Shown here: one piece after another, positions 52,467 to 61,544 of the stretch
How positions within the stretch are numbered: the first letter of the stretch is position 1
Layout of the letters: every line of letters begins with the position of its first letter
Source of the DNA: Microcaldota archaeon
GTDB lineage: Archaea > Micrarchaeota > Micrarchaeia > Micrarchaeales > Micrarchaeaceae
Direction: 5' to 3'
Length of the DNA stretch: 64,000 nt
Assembly: GCA_021798935.1 (NCBI GenBank)
Contig: JAJZBL010000004.1
Coordinates: 1-64,000, forward strand
Program-made: the position numbers and the translations under genes
Notes under the pieces: model-generated
Told to the model about the DNA's origin: nothing
The model's database searches: none
The model's input: only the letters and a program-made list of their open reading frames with translations

Positions 52467-53069
52467 ATGATAATGGCAGAGATCAAGAAGAAAAAGGATG
52501 AGGAAGCTAAAAACTATGATAAAAACAAAAATCTTTTGAGGGGTTATTACAGCAATGATGATAATAAGCGATCTGCTGATTTAGCTAATTCAATTTACAA
52601 ACTTTATCTTAATGGAGATAGGGAGATAGCTGAAGCAATTGCCAGCTATATGCTGAAACTTGACTGGACTGATAGGAAAAGGGATTTTAGCTACCTTTTT
52701 GAGAATGAAATAAAAAATTTGGGAGATGAAGGATTCTCTAAATTCATTGAAAAAGTAAAAAGAAAAAGAAGAGGCGAGGTACTTGTAGAGAAAGGTATAC
52801 TCTCCATAAGCTATAATAAGCAATCAAACGGAGTGTCGTTGTCTGTTTTCTTGGATGGAAATCCTATAATAGAAAGGGTTGACAAAAATACATGGAATGT
52901 TCATTCGCACTCAAATGCAAATTTTTGGTATCAAGTACAATTTAGAGATGGCCATGCAGTATGCCCTTGCGATGATTTCAAATATCGCTCGTCCAAGGTA
53001 GGTGGAAAATGCAAGCATATATATGAAGTGGAAGCAGTTATGAAGATGCTTATGCTTGCTTTAAGCTAA
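52467..53069 (+). CDS. SWIM zinc-finger protein
   Basis: This 200-aa protein has a charged N-terminus and a C-terminal SWIM finger: HAVCPCDDFKYRSSKVGGKCKHIYEVEAVM, with C-x-C and C-x-H ligands near residues 170-188. The preceding HSHSNANFWYQVQFRDG is the usual strand lead-in. SWIM fingers bind DNA or proteins, and no ATPase or recombinase domain accompanies it here. ATG 52467 or 52473. It lies 16 bp upstream of the uracil-DNA glycosylase gene, which suggests a shared transcript and perhaps a DNA-repair link. Confidence 0.85.
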   Translation: MIMAEIKKKKDEEAKNYDKNKNLLRGYYSNDDNKRSADLANSIYKLYLNGDREIAEAIASYMLKLDWTDRKRDFSYLFENEIKNLGDEGFSKFIEKVKRKRRGEVLVEKGILSISYNKQSNGVSLSVFLDGNPIIERVDKNTWNVHSHSNANFWYQVQFRDGHAVCPCDDFKYRSSKVGGKCKHIYEVEAVMKMLMLALS

Positions 53070-53085
53070 AAGATTTTAACATTCA

Positions 53086-53622
53086 ATGATATTTATGATA
53101 AAATACATGCTTTCAAATAATGCAGATATAATGTTCATTGGAATAAACCCGCATTTTGGGTCTTATAAAAGAGGAATTCCTTTTTCTAACAATAAGATGC
53201 TTTGGTATCTTTTCAGCAGGTCTGGTCTGATTGAAGAAAACGAGGATTATTTAAAAAAGGACGAAAATCTGAGGCTGGTATACGAAAAAGAATTTTTGAA
53301 AAAATATAATTTGAATTTTACAAATCTTATAGAAAGGCCCTCAAGAGATGTATCAGATCTCAAGAAAGGAGAGGAGAATCCAGGTAAAGCTAGATTGCTT
53401 GAGAGCATAATAGAATACAGGCCAAAAGTAGCTTGCTTTATAGGAAAGGTAACCTATGAAAAATTTTCAGGAAAAACACTGGATAAATTTGGATGGCAGG
53501 AGGACATTGGAAAATCTAAAGTTTATGTGATGCATTTCCCAATAAGAGGGCCTGCTGCTATAAGAATTGAGGAACTAACAGAGATTATAGTTAGTATAGG
53601 AAGGAAGCCTTACAACCATTGA
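53086..53622 (+). CDS. Uracil-DNA glycosylase, MUG/TDG-like
   Basis: This 178-aa UDG-superfamily protein shows motif 1 IMFIGINPHFGSYKRGIPFSNN near residues 15-35 and MLWYLFSRSGL, a central FTNLIERPSRDVSDL, a strand VACFIGKVTYEKFSG, and motif 2 VMHFPIRGPAAIRIEEL. G-I-N-P-H matches the MUG/TDG branch, which removes uracil or thymine from G mismatches. Endonuclease IV (37030) could act next. It is in line with the SWIM gene (16-bp gap). Confidence 0.85.
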   Translation: MIFMIKYMLSNNADIMFIGINPHFGSYKRGIPFSNNKMLWYLFSRSGLIEENEDYLKKDENLRLVYEKEFLKKYNLNFTNLIERPSRDVSDLKKGEENPGKARLLESIIEYRPKVACFIGKVTYEKFSGKTLDKFGWQEDIGKSKVYVMHFPIRGPAAIRIEELTEIIVSIGRKPYNH

Positions 53623-53667
53623 AATATCAATAAGATTAGAACAATGTAATACCATAATAGCATAAAT

Positions 53668-54459
53668 TTAGAACTTTTCAAGCATCCTGCTGCTTATGAG
53701 CTTTTCCAGTTTTTCAGAGAATGTCTCATATAGGGTATTGAACTTTACAACTTTAAGAACTTCATCTGATAAGCTTACGGAAAATTCATCCCCTTTGCTC
53801 AATATAGCTATATCCTTTTCATCTGATTTTAATATCCCTCTGTACTTTGCCAACCTTACATATATCTTTGCATCCGAGTTTACTATTATAGAATTTTTGA
53901 AAGGACCGCTTGCATTCAAGAATGTTAGGCACATTGTCCCTTTATTAAGTATTATAGGGCCGTTAGCAGACATGTTGTATGCCGTCGAACCTATTGTGCT
54001 TGTAATCAGCATGCCATCGCCTGCCATAATATATGGATAAAGGCGCTCTTTCTGGTTCTTAAGTTTCATGTAAAGCTCGAAGTACACGTTTCCAGAATAA
54101 TTCCTGAGCAATGCTTCATTTATCGCATAATGCACTTTATTCTTGTAGGTAACTTTTATCTTGTTCGATAATTCAACTACCCTATATTCCCCTTTCTTGA
54201 GCATTTTTATTGCAGCTTCAATATTTGATAGGTCAATATCTGAGTAGTAGGAAGCACTACCTTTTTCTAATCCACTTATTGGAAGTATGGGACCATCAAA
54301 TATTCTAGATGATTCTATAAAAGTACCATCCCCACCAATTGAAATACAAATATCAGCGTTTTCATCAGTTGATTTTACAACCTCAAAATTATCTTCAATC
54401 AACTTTATCTCTTTATAATCTCTTTTTGCATTTATTAAAACTTTCTTTATAGTCTTCAC
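53668..54459 (-). CDS. nadK: NAD kinase
   Basis: This 263-aa NAD kinase shows ICISIGGDGTFIESSR (G-G-D-G) near residue 53, the conserved AINEALLRNYSG near residue 132, and ITSTIGSTAYNMSANGPIILN near residue 172. It makes NADP from NAD. The start is GTG 54459, which overlaps the stop of a small upstream ORF (GTGA, 4 bp), indicating translational coupling. The fit with the NAD-related Nudix and nicotinamidase-like genes at 3739-4785 is only functional. Confidence 0.94.
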   Translation of the reverse strand: MKTIKKVLINAKRDYKEIKLIEDNFEVVKSTDENADICISIGGDGTFIESSRIFDGPILPISGLEKGSASYYSDIDLSNIEAAIKMLKKGEYRVVELSNKIKVTYKNKVHYAINEALLRNYSGNVYFELYMKLKNQKERLYPYIMAGDGMLITSTIGSTAYNMSANGPIILNKGTMCLTFLNASGPFKNSIIVNSDAKIYVRLAKYRGILKSDEKDIAILSKGDEFSVSLSDEVLKVVKFNTLYETFSEKLEKLISSRMLEKF

Positions 54460-54638
54460 ACCATCCCCCTAAATTCAACATCCCTTCTATTAGATAGTCG
54501 TAATATGTTTCTATATGCTACCTGCCTGAAACTTCTAAAAAATTTATCTGTAAATTTTTTAATAAGGTAACTTAAGATAATCTTTTGGTTCTTTGAATAA
54601 TATATAGGATACTTGTAAGTTTTTTTCACAATGACCAT
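54456..54638 (-). CDS. 60-aa basic ORF coupled to nadK
   Basis: This ORF starts at ATG 54638, or TTG 54656, and ends at TGA 54456, overlapping the nadK start by 4 bp. The peptide is basic and aromatic (MVIVKKTYKYPIYYSKNQK, IILSYLIKKFTDKFFRSF, RQVAYRNILRLSNRRDVEF). A TATATAAAT block lies about 25 bp before ATG 54638. It may be a real small protein or a leader that feeds ribosomes to nadK. Confidence 0.4.
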   Translation of the reverse strand: MVIVKKTYKYPIYYSKNQKIILSYLIKKFTDKFFRSFRQVAYRNILRLSNRRDVEFRGMV

Positions 54639-54678
54639 TCCTATTTTATCAGTCAAATTTATATATGCTTATGTGGGT

Positions 54679-55941
54679 TTATATCCTACATCTAAAAGGT
54701 GGGGATTTTCCTCTCATTTTGTTAATAAAACCCTCATTTATTAATTGGAGTGCTTTATTCAATTCAGTATCTTTCCCTTCTTTTAGGTCATTAATGCTAG
54801 GGTATATAGTGATGTCAGGTTTTATCCCAATTCCCTCAAATTCACTTCCGTCTGGGAACCAGCATCTATAAGCACCTATAATTAAGTGGATATCATCAAA
54901 TTTGATCCTATAAGTATCTCCGGTACTGCCTGTAGTCCTTGAACCTATAATCAAAGCTCTCTTGCTCATTTTGAATGGGATTAGAAAATCTTCAGCTGCA
55001 GATATAGTATACTGATTTGCAAGCATGAACAGGTGCCCATTATAATGCTTTGCAAATGGTTTATAGTGCCTTTGTTTCTCGTAAACATATTCATAGGTTT
55101 TTGGCTTCTTGCCTGAATATATATTGTATATAGCTTCCTTAGTGGTATCCTGTTTTCTGTAAGCGAATAGTTCACCTTTCCACTCCCTATCCATAAGCAG
55201 TTTTATCAGCTTCAATGGAGTAGCACCACCCTCATTGCCTCTTACATCTATTATCAAAGATTTGCAATCCCACATATCCTTTACTGCTTTTATTGCCTCT
55301 GCCTCAGAACTAATTCCATTTTCAGTTCCAAAATCCTTTATCTTCAAATACCCTATCTCTGCATTAATCTTAAAATAGTTTACCCTATCGCTTTTATTTG
55401 AAAATGAAGGATAATTTTGTTTTATTATGTTTACTACTCTGCTATCATCAAATGCAATATTAAAGCGTTCTGGAAGGAATATTGGCCAGAATAAGTTATT
55501 TCGTTTCATCCTGTCGCTTGAACCGTAAATATGCCGGCTTAAATGCTTATAGAACCTTTCTATAGGTATTTTGTTTATGGAATTTATAATATCTCCAGGT
55601 CGGATTTCTGCAATACTGCTCTGGGATATTACCCACTGCTGCAGCTTATCGTGATAGAATGCAGAGAAACCCAAACTTTTCGAACCTAAAACATTATCAA
55701 AATATATGGAGTGGCCATTATTCAAGCTTGCGACAAGCTCAGACATTGCCATAAACATAGCTTGCCTGTCATTAGCCCTAATGATCTTATTAATATACCT
55801 GTCATAAATTTCATCTATGTTATCGAATGAAGCCCCTTCCCAATGCCCAAAATATCTATCTATTATGTATAGGGTTTTTAAGAAAATTTTAATTCTCTCT
55901 TTTAGTGGCACTTCCAATGATACAACTTTACCTTTTTTCAT
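54679..55941 (-). CDS. S41-family (C-terminal processing-like) peptidase
   Basis: This 420-aa protein has an N-terminal helical domain, a PDZ-like segment (IRPGDIINSINKIPIERFYKHL) and a C-terminal S41 core: IGYLKIKDFG, CKSLIIDVRGNEGGATPLKLI, HLFMLANQYTISAAEDFLIPFK (catalytic Ser near residue 335), then GSRTTGSTGDT and FPDGSEFEGIGIKPDI. No signal peptide is seen, so it may be cytosolic. The substrate is unknown. ATG 55941 is preferred over GTG 55950. Confidence 0.88.
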   Translation of the reverse strand: MKKGKVVSLEVPLKERIKIFLKTLYIIDRYFGHWEGASFDNIDEIYDRYINKIIRANDRQAMFMAMSELVASLNNGHSIYFDNVLGSKSLGFSAFYHDKLQQWVISQSSIAEIRPGDIINSINKIPIERFYKHLSRHIYGSSDRMKRNNLFWPIFLPERFNIAFDDSRVVNIIKQNYPSFSNKSDRVNYFKINAEIGYLKIKDFGTENGISSEAEAIKAVKDMWDCKSLIIDVRGNEGGATPLKLIKLLMDREWKGELFAYRKQDTTKEAIYNIYSGKKPKTYEYVYEKQRHYKPFAKHYNGHLFMLANQYTISAAEDFLIPFKMSKRALIIGSRTTGSTGDTYRIKFDDIHLIIGAYRCWFPDGSEFEGIGIKPDITIYPSINDLKEGKDTELNKALQLINEGFINKMRGKSPPFRCRI

Positions 55942-56011
55942 GGCAAACACATTTTAAAATATCATTAAAATCTACATATTAAATGTGCTTTTATCTGGAT
56001 CCCTAAAAGGA

Positions 56012-57055
56012 TTAGATTTTGCTATCCCTTTTATAATCCTTTAGGCTCTTTTCTTTGACTATATTTTTATCTCCATCTACTTCATCTTTCTTAATGACAA
56101 GGCTAGGATGAATTCCGCCTGTTCCATATCCGCCATCAGAATAAGAGTATAGGAGCATTTTATTACTCTGCTTCTCCATGATCAATGCTTTGGTACTTTC
56201 TACAGAAGCAGAAAGGTACATGCTTCCATTCTTTATATTTTCATTATTTGATATTGCTTGAAGTACCTCATACCCTGCAGGCCATTTATACCATCCGAGG
56301 TCATTGCGGCATTCGAAATGTTGGGCTTCCTCGCTTATGCTGCTAGTTACATCTAGCTTTATCTCAAATGCATTAGACGTATAAATAAAATATTTGCCCT
56401 TATCAGAGGCTTTGCGCAAGCCCTCTCTTATATCATTGTTCTTTAAAACAAAATTTATTTTTTGAGGCAGTTTATATATCTCATAAGATCCATCTTTGCC
56501 TTGTAAAGGTTTATTTGGGCGTACATACATTAAAGGATTTATATAATCTGGCTGTTTTGCTAACTTGATCAATTGTAGTGTATTCAAAAATAGTTGGTTC
56601 TGATTAATATCATAGAGAGTTACATTTCTAATATCATTGTTGCCATTATTAAGGAATATCAGTTGTGATATTACCTGTGTAAGGCCACCAGGTATTCCGA
56701 CATAAGAGTTAATTCCATAAGTCAATTCCATATCCTTTACAGTATATGGAGAATAGAATTCATTAGAATGATAATAGACATCATGAGAATATAAATATGG
56801 ATCAAGTAGCTTAAAGTCTTTTATCTGTAGATTGACTGATCGTTTTCCATTGTAAGTTACCTTAAGGGAAGTTGGCTCTTTCATAGCCACATATCTATCT
56901 GCTAAGGTCCAGAGTTTTTCTCTTAAATCCCGGAATATAAGGCGTGGAGACCCAAATAGTTCATCAGTATCTAATTTGTTGATTCCCTCCTCAATAATCT
57001 CTGCCACATCCTTATGGTTTGAGTGCACTTCGAGATTTTTAGATTTGGTTACCAT
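56012..57055 (-). CDS. Putative Rossmann-like protein of unknown function
   Basis: This protein of about 347 aa is not firmly assigned. The centre has INSYVGIPGGLTQVISQLIFL followed by VTLYDINQNQLFLNTLQLIKLA, which looks like a glycine loop and D-x-N-x-x-Q acidic site of SAM-binding folds, as in DUF3419/BtaA-type proteins. Later FIYTSNAFEIKL and a GGYGTGGIHPS loop could be active-site elements. It lies 62 bp downstream of the thioesterase start-side stop and at the end of the SAM-synthetase operon, which fits SAM use. TTG 57082 is the longest start and ATG 57055 the first ATG. Confidence 0.65.
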   Translation of the reverse strand: MVTKSKNLEVHSNHKDVAEIIEEGINKLDTDELFGSPRLIFRDLREKLWTLADRYVAMKEPTSLKVTYNGKRSVNLQIKDFKLLDPYLYSHDVYYHSNEFYSPYTVKDMELTYGINSYVGIPGGLTQVISQLIFLNNGNNDIRNVTLYDINQNQLFLNTLQLIKLAKQPDYINPLMYVRPNKPLQGKDGSYEIYKLPQKINFVLKNNDIREGLRKASDKGKYFIYTSNAFEIKLDVTSSISEEAQHFECRNDLGWYKWPAGYEVLQAISNNENIKNGSMYLSASVESTKALIMEKQSNKMLLYSYSDGGYGTGGIHPSLVIKKDEVDGDKNIVKEKSLKDYKRDSKI

Positions 57056-57116
57056 AGAATCATAGATATTTTGCCTTATCAAATATATAGCCTTTTCTCT
57101 CTGAATCGGCAGCAGA

Positions 57117-57572
57117 TTAATCTGCGGATTTAACGATTTTCTTTAAAAGATCTTCAGGTATCTCAGTAGCCTGCCATAACTTATGATTTATTGATACCAT
57201 AGTAAGATATCCCTCAGTACAAAGTTCTCCCGTATTCACTAGCTTTATCTTCAAATTATATGTAAGTGCCTTTTTAGATTCTGATAATTTTGGGTAAAGC
57301 TCTACATAAATTTCGTCATTGATATGCAAGGACTTGTGGTATTGGGCTTTTGATTCTACAACTACAAACCATATATTATCATTTATTGTATTTGTCTGAA
57401 GGTTTAGGACATCCCTTTTGTAACCCTCTATTGCATCGGTAAAAAATCTATAATAAGAAGCATAATGTGCAATACCCTGATAATCTGTATCGTAAACCAT
57501 TACCTTATCTTTAAACATATACATTTCATCACAGGAGTATTTTAATTTCAAGTAATTTATAGGTTTGTTCAT
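57117..57572 (-). CDS. Hot-dog acyl-CoA thioesterase-like protein
   Basis: This 151-aa protein of the 4HBT hot-dog type has VMVYDTDYQGIAHYASYYRFFTDAIEGY with the D-T-D-x-Q-G-I-A-H-Y active region near residues 25-45, then WFVVVESKAQYHKSLHINDEIYVEL. It would hydrolyse an acyl-CoA. The frame is open upstream, but ATG 57572 overlaps the zinc-ribbon gene's stop by one base (TAATG), so that start is chosen. It is third in the SAM-synthetase operon. Confidence 0.85.
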   Translation of the reverse strand: MNKPINYLKLKYSCDEMYMFKDKVMVYDTDYQGIAHYASYYRFFTDAIEGYKRDVLNLQTNTINDNIWFVVVESKAQYHKSLHINDEIYVELYPKLSESKKALTYNLKIKLVNTGELCTEGYLTMVSINHKLWQATEIPEDLLKKIVKSAD

Positions 57573-57733
57573 TACCAGATTAGGCCTTTGTCGGAACAGT
57601 CCATTACCGCACCACAGTTTGGGCATCTTAAGTGGCAGGCTTGTATACTCACCATCTTATGCCCGCACACTAAGCAATGTTCTTGTTCTGCTTGATTCTC
57701 ATCCTCGTACACGATGTTTGCCTTTGAACCCAT
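57572..57733 (-). CDS. 53-aa zinc-ribbon protein
   Basis: This 53-aa protein, read from ATG 57733 to TAA 57572, has an acidic start ([18 protein letters not shown]) and a zinc ribbon with CLVCGHK and CPNCGAVMDC, so two C-x2-C knuckles, ending KGLIW. Its ATG shares one base with the SAM synthetase stop (TGATG), and its stop shares one base with the thioesterase ATG (TAATG). The two overlaps argue that it is real and coupled. Function unknown; it may bind RNA or a partner enzyme. Confidence 0.75.
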   Translation of the reverse strand: MGSKANIVYEDENQAEQEHCLVCGHKMVSIQACHLRCPNCGAVMDCSDKGLIW

Positions 57734-58932
57734 CAAAATACCTTATGCTCGCCTGCTATTATCCCTTTTGTAAGGTATACAATATTGTCAAGCTCATCTT
57801 GTGCCAATTCATTTACCTTCTTGCTTATTTTGTCAAAATCCTCCTTCTTCTTTGTGGCAATATTTACATTCAGGTGCTTTGGATCATTTATGGGCCTTCC
57901 TATCTGTGAAACTATAGAAACATTGCATTCGGTTACCTGTGGAAAATCCCTTATTATATCATTTGCAAGCTCATTGGAAAGAATATTATATATCTTGCCT
58001 ATGTGATTGACTGGGTTCTTTCCTGCTGCTGCTTCTAAGCTCATCATTCTGAATGGAGTTATCAGCCCATTAACCCTGTTCCCTCTTCCTACAGATCCAT
58101 CATCTCCTGATTCACAGCTTAATCCAGATTTAGTCAGATAAACTACAGAGCCCTTAGTATCATCCCCATTGTTCACAATTACTTTTATATCTTTATCAGT
58201 TATCTTCCTTGCATTCTCGATTATATCCTTTGTCACTTCATCTTTGTAAGCTATATACTCATCCATATTTGCTATGAATTTTGATACAAAGGCTATAGCA
58301 ACTGTCAGCGTAATCTCGCTGCCATCCCTAACTCCCATCACTTTGATATCTTCTCCAACTGCTGGCTTCTTGGCTTTGTATTCTTCAGAATTTAGCAGGT
58401 GCTCAGTTTCAAGAACCAGTTTCTCTACTGTGGTGAATGGAGCAAAGCCAACACCAAAAGAGGTATCATTTGCAAGAGGAACATCTATTCCTCTTTTGAA
58501 TATGTTATTGAGATCTGCAGATCCCTTTATGATCTTTGATTCATAAGTTACCTCATTATCAACATCCAAAAATCGTGTGTGCTTTCTAAGATAATCTTTT
58601 GCTGTATCTATTGCTATTTGATCTACTGGTATAACAGTGCCATTGTACTCCTGGGTTGCCCTCCCAGTCATTATCAATTCTATTGGCCTTGTTATCTCAG
58701 CGCTTCCGAAAGTTGCATTTGATGAACCTCCTATTATAAGCCCTTTGTCAACATTATGGTGCAACACCTCCCCAAATTCATCGAGATAAGCATTTGATAA
58801 AGCTATGCTAACGCTATCCATTATGCCATCAATAAGGCTGTCGGGATGCCCTATGCCCTTCCTTTCTACATATTCTACAGGCTGATTGTATAAAGGTATA
58901 GACTGGCTTTCTGAAACTCTTATATTTCCCAT
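57733..58932 (-). CDS. mat: S-adenosylmethionine synthetase, archaeal type
   Basis: This 399-aa archaeal methionine adenosyltransferase shows [21 protein letters not shown] near residue 20, [19 protein letters not shown] near residue 58, [17 protein letters not shown] near residue 165, and [31 protein letters not shown] with its glycine-rich loop near residue 270. It makes SAM from methionine and ATP. ATG 58932 is first in a four-gene operon with a zinc-ribbon protein, a thioesterase-like protein and a Rossmann-like protein. Confidence 0.96.
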   Translation of the reverse strand: MGNIRVSESQSIPLYNQPVEYVERKGIGHPDSLIDGIMDSVSIALSNAYLDEFGEVLHHNVDKGLIIGGSSNATFGSAEITRPIELIMTGRATQEYNGTVIPVDQIAIDTAKDYLRKHTRFLDVDNEVTYESKIIKGSADLNNIFKRGIDVPLANDTSFGVGFAPFTTVEKLVLETEHLLNSEEYKAKKPAVGEDIKVMGVRDGSEITLTVAIAFVSKFIANMDEYIAYKDEVTKDIIENARKITDKDIKVIVNNGDDTKGSVVYLTKSGLSCESGDDGSVGRGNRVNGLITPFRMMSLEAAAGKNPVNHIGKIYNILSNELANDIIRDFPQVTECNVSIVSQIGRPINDPKHLNVNIATKKKEDFDKISKKVNELAQDELDNIVYLTKGIIAGEHKVF

Positions 58933-59060
58933 GATATCACCATATTTGTTAAAGCTAATAAAATGGGAAACATTAAAAAATAAGTTATACCAAAAGTTTA
59001 TCGCAATAAAAATTAAGTAAATTTTACTTTTTATATTAAATAAAAAATAGTTTTAGAGGG

Positions 59061-59588
59061 TTAAATCTCTCTATCAAAATTTCCATCTGCATTCTGCTGT
59101 AGAACTTCATTGAAAACTTTTTGATAATCTTTGTTTATATCTAATTTTATCATCTTGTCTGCCTTTGTATTCTTGTTTATGTATATGAGGAATGCTGTGC
59201 TCTCCACTGATCTTATCTTCATCCTCTTGTGCCCTATCAATATCAACTCGGTTTCCGACGGATACCTGTTAAAATACTGCATCAGCTGATCTGATATTTC
59301 CTTAGCCCTCTTTTTATCCCTTTTATCTATATCAGAATATGATTTCAGCAATATGTTTATGCCTTTTATTATGGTATTTGCCTTTGCTGTATAAATATCA
59401 AACGGGTTATCGCTTTCAACAAAGAGCATATCTTGGTCAGGATCGTTATTGTAATCTATATAATACAGATTTAACCTGTCATCAAATTTGACAAACTTTG
59501 GATTCTCTATTGCTTTATCAAATTTGTCACATTCTGCAAGTAGCTGCTTTGAACGTTCCATTTCCATATCAAATGTGGAATTGTCCAT
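59061..59588 (-). CDS. Orphan protein, operon gene 2
   Basis: This 175-aa soluble protein is mostly helical in its first half (FDMEMERSKQLLAECDKFDKAI) and has beta character later (ETELILIGHKRMKIRSVESTAFLIYINKNT). It is not recognised. ATG 59588 has a strong GAGGAGGT 4-5 bp upstream; this decides the start against in-frame GTG 59645. The upstream orphan gene ends at 59646, so the two are cotranscribed. Confidence 0.7.
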   Translation of the reverse strand: MDNSTFDMEMERSKQLLAECDKFDKAIENPKFVKFDDRLNLYYIDYNNDPDQDMLFVESDNPFDIYTAKANTIIKGINILLKSYSDIDKRDKKRAKEISDQLMQYFNRYPSETELILIGHKRMKIRSVESTAFLIYINKNTKADKMIKLDINKDYQKVFNEVLQQNADGNFDREI

Positions 59589-59645
59589 TCTTACCTCCTC
59601 TTTATTCATATTCGCATCTTTTATTTTTGTAGACAAGATAATCAC

Positions 59646-60053
59646 TTATTTTATATCTATTTGTGCTTCTGCATGGTCTATGTAAAGGCTAAATGGATAT
59701 AGAAGGTCACTAGATTTATATCTTGGATAAATCCTTGCATTAATGCTTATAGTGCATGAATGTTTTTCATTTAGTTCTCTTTCAATTTTACTTAAGCTAT
59801 TTGATTGCCAATCGAAGTTATTCAGGAATATGGTTATCGGCCTTCCACTCTCTTTATAATTTAGATTAGTGACCAAACCTAACGATCTTTTTTCTTTTAT
59901 CTCAAACATAGATTTTATCTCTACTCTATCTAGCCTGATCATTTTTGGTGAATTTGATAGCCTATATATATCATCTAACAATTTTGAATCATGTTCATTA
60001 AAGGCTGTTATATCTAATACATTCCTATAATTATTGCGTGTTTTTGATACCAT
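59646..60053 (-). CDS. Orphan protein, operon gene 1
   Basis: This 135-aa protein contains a beta-rich core (SMFEIKEKRSLGLVTNLNY, RPITIFLNNFDWQSNSLSKIERELNEKHSCTISINARIYP). It is not recognised and has no membrane segment. ATG 60053 is preceded by a T/A-rich promoter shared with the divergent 60236 gene. It is coupled to the following orphan gene. Confidence 0.65.
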   Translation of the reverse strand: MVSKTRNNYRNVLDITAFNEHDSKLLDDIYRLSNSPKMIRLDRVEIKSMFEIKEKRSLGLVTNLNYKESGRPITIFLNNFDWQSNSLSKIERELNEKHSCTISINARIYPRYKSSDLLYPFSLYIDHAEAQIDIK

Positions 60054-60235
60054 ACAATCAGAAATATATTTTATTACCTAATATATATAATTTACGTGAT
60101 ATCCTTTACATTTAGATAATGTTTGCCTACTGTTTCAACTACTGACTAGATGAAAATTAGTAGTTTAGAGCATGCATTAAATTTTATAAAAAATAAAAAC
60201 ATATTTAAAATTTGTATATAAGTTAATATGATGCT

Positions 60236-61147
60236 ATGCAGGCTAACAAAAGAGCTTCCGATAAAGTTGAAGTGAGTGTGGATAATTATTTGGAATTGCT
60301 GAAATTGAGCGCTGTAGGTACTATTAAAGCCTCTGAATTTGATTCAAATGACCGATCAAAGACTATTAAAAAAATGACTTCTATAATAGATTATTTATCT
60401 GATCCTGATAGCTTAAAGATGACTAATTCCGATTTAAAGCTAAAAAATAGCAATAATGCATATATTGCAGAAAAAGGCAAAGTAGAATGTGAAGTTACTT
60501 ACTTGCTTAAGGCATACAAAAGATGTGACCCTGATAAGGTATATTTTGATGATAGCATTGAGTCATACCTATATGATAATGGGGACCTCCTAGATAGCAT
60601 AATTTACAAATTGATAAATGGCAAGAAATTGTCAGGCAAGGAGGAGAAGTATTCAAAAGCAGATAACAATGCATTGTCTGATATGGGAATACTTAGGATT
60701 GGCAGTTCTTCTTATCTAATTATATTGGATAACTATAAAGACTCTTTTCATTTGATAAAACTATCTCATAATGAGAATATTCCCGTAAATAAGATAAATG
60801 ATAAAAAGGGCAATATAATAGATATAATGCCTAAAAATCTGATAAATGTGGATATCTCAAGCTCTGAATTAATCTCTATTAAATCTTACGACTTTGTAAG
60901 CTCTAATTGGGACAGAAAGCAGATCTTTGAAAAGTTTGATGCTATTAAGAGCAGGTTTCTGCCTGGATGGGGCCCTGCCAGCAATTATAGGTTGAATGTA
61001 AATCATTACAATTCCAAATTAAAGGATAATCAAATAATAAACTTGTCATACAATATGTTCTATGATAATTTAAGCAAAGATAAGTGGATAGCAGCAAAGA
61101 TTATAAAGTTTATAATGTTCCATGATAAGATGGTATCGGATTCTTGA
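60236..61147 (+). CDS. Orphan protein, 303 aa
   Basis: This lysine-, aspartate- and serine-rich protein is not recognised. It is soluble, with an N-terminal helical part (VEVSVDNYLELLKLSAVGTI) and a middle beta part (MGILRIGSSSYLIILDNYKDSFHLIKL). A WGPASNYRLNVNHYNS segment lies in the C-terminal third. The Lys/Asp/Ser-rich composition resembles that of the divergent orphan pair, so they may be one functional group. ATG 60236 follows a T/A-rich promoter. Confidence 0.65.
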   Translation: MQANKRASDKVEVSVDNYLELLKLSAVGTIKASEFDSNDRSKTIKKMTSIIDYLSDPDSLKMTNSDLKLKNSNNAYIAEKGKVECEVTYLLKAYKRCDPDKVYFDDSIESYLYDNGDLLDSIIYKLINGKKLSGKEEKYSKADNNALSDMGILRIGSSSYLIILDNYKDSFHLIKLSHNENIPVNKINDKKGNIIDIMPKNLINVDISSSELISIKSYDFVSSNWDRKQIFEKFDAIKSRFLPGWGPASNYRLNVNHYNSKLKDNQIINLSYNMFYDNLSKDKWIAAKIIKFIMFHDKMVSDS

Positions 61148-61199
61148 TACCACTTATGAATTGAATCGGTAGTATTGTGTTTATTAAAGGTGCTTACAA

Positions 61200-61460
61200 A
61201 TGCTTATAGAGATGATTGTTCTTTATGGAGTCATAATATTTGCAATTATATTTGGGCTCTATCTACTTTTTAAGCTAGGTGGTGTCATACTAGGGCTTAT
61301 AGCCAATACAATATTAGGACTTGCTTCAATATTCATAGTCAACTTCTTTTTCGGTTTAGGGATAGTCATAAACCTATTAACAATAATATTGGTCGCTATA
61401 TTCGGACTTCCAGCAGCAGCTATAATAATAATCTTGAAGATTATTGGAATCTCAATATGA
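61200..61460 (+). CDS. BofA-like small membrane protein
   Basis: This 86-aa hydrophobic protein with three helices matches the BofA (pro-sigmaK processing inhibitor, PF07441) pattern: KLGGVILGLIANTILGLASIFIVNFFFGLGIVINLLTIILVAIFGLPAAAIII, read in parts. Archaeal members occur widely, and their role is unknown since archaea lack sigma-K. AAAGGTG 7 bp before ATG 61200 is a clear ribosome binding site. It may be cotranscribed with the 303-aa orphan gene 52 bp upstream. Confidence 0.85.
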   Translation: MLIEMIVLYGVIIFAIIFGLYLLFKLGGVILGLIANTILGLASIFIVNFFFGLGIVINLLTIILVAIFGLPAAAIIIILKIIGISI

Positions 61461-61544
61461 CATTCCCACCAATAAACTGTGTTGGTTTTACTCTCAAATA
61501 GATAACCTTATAGAGTTTAAATATCCTATTATTAATGTATAATT

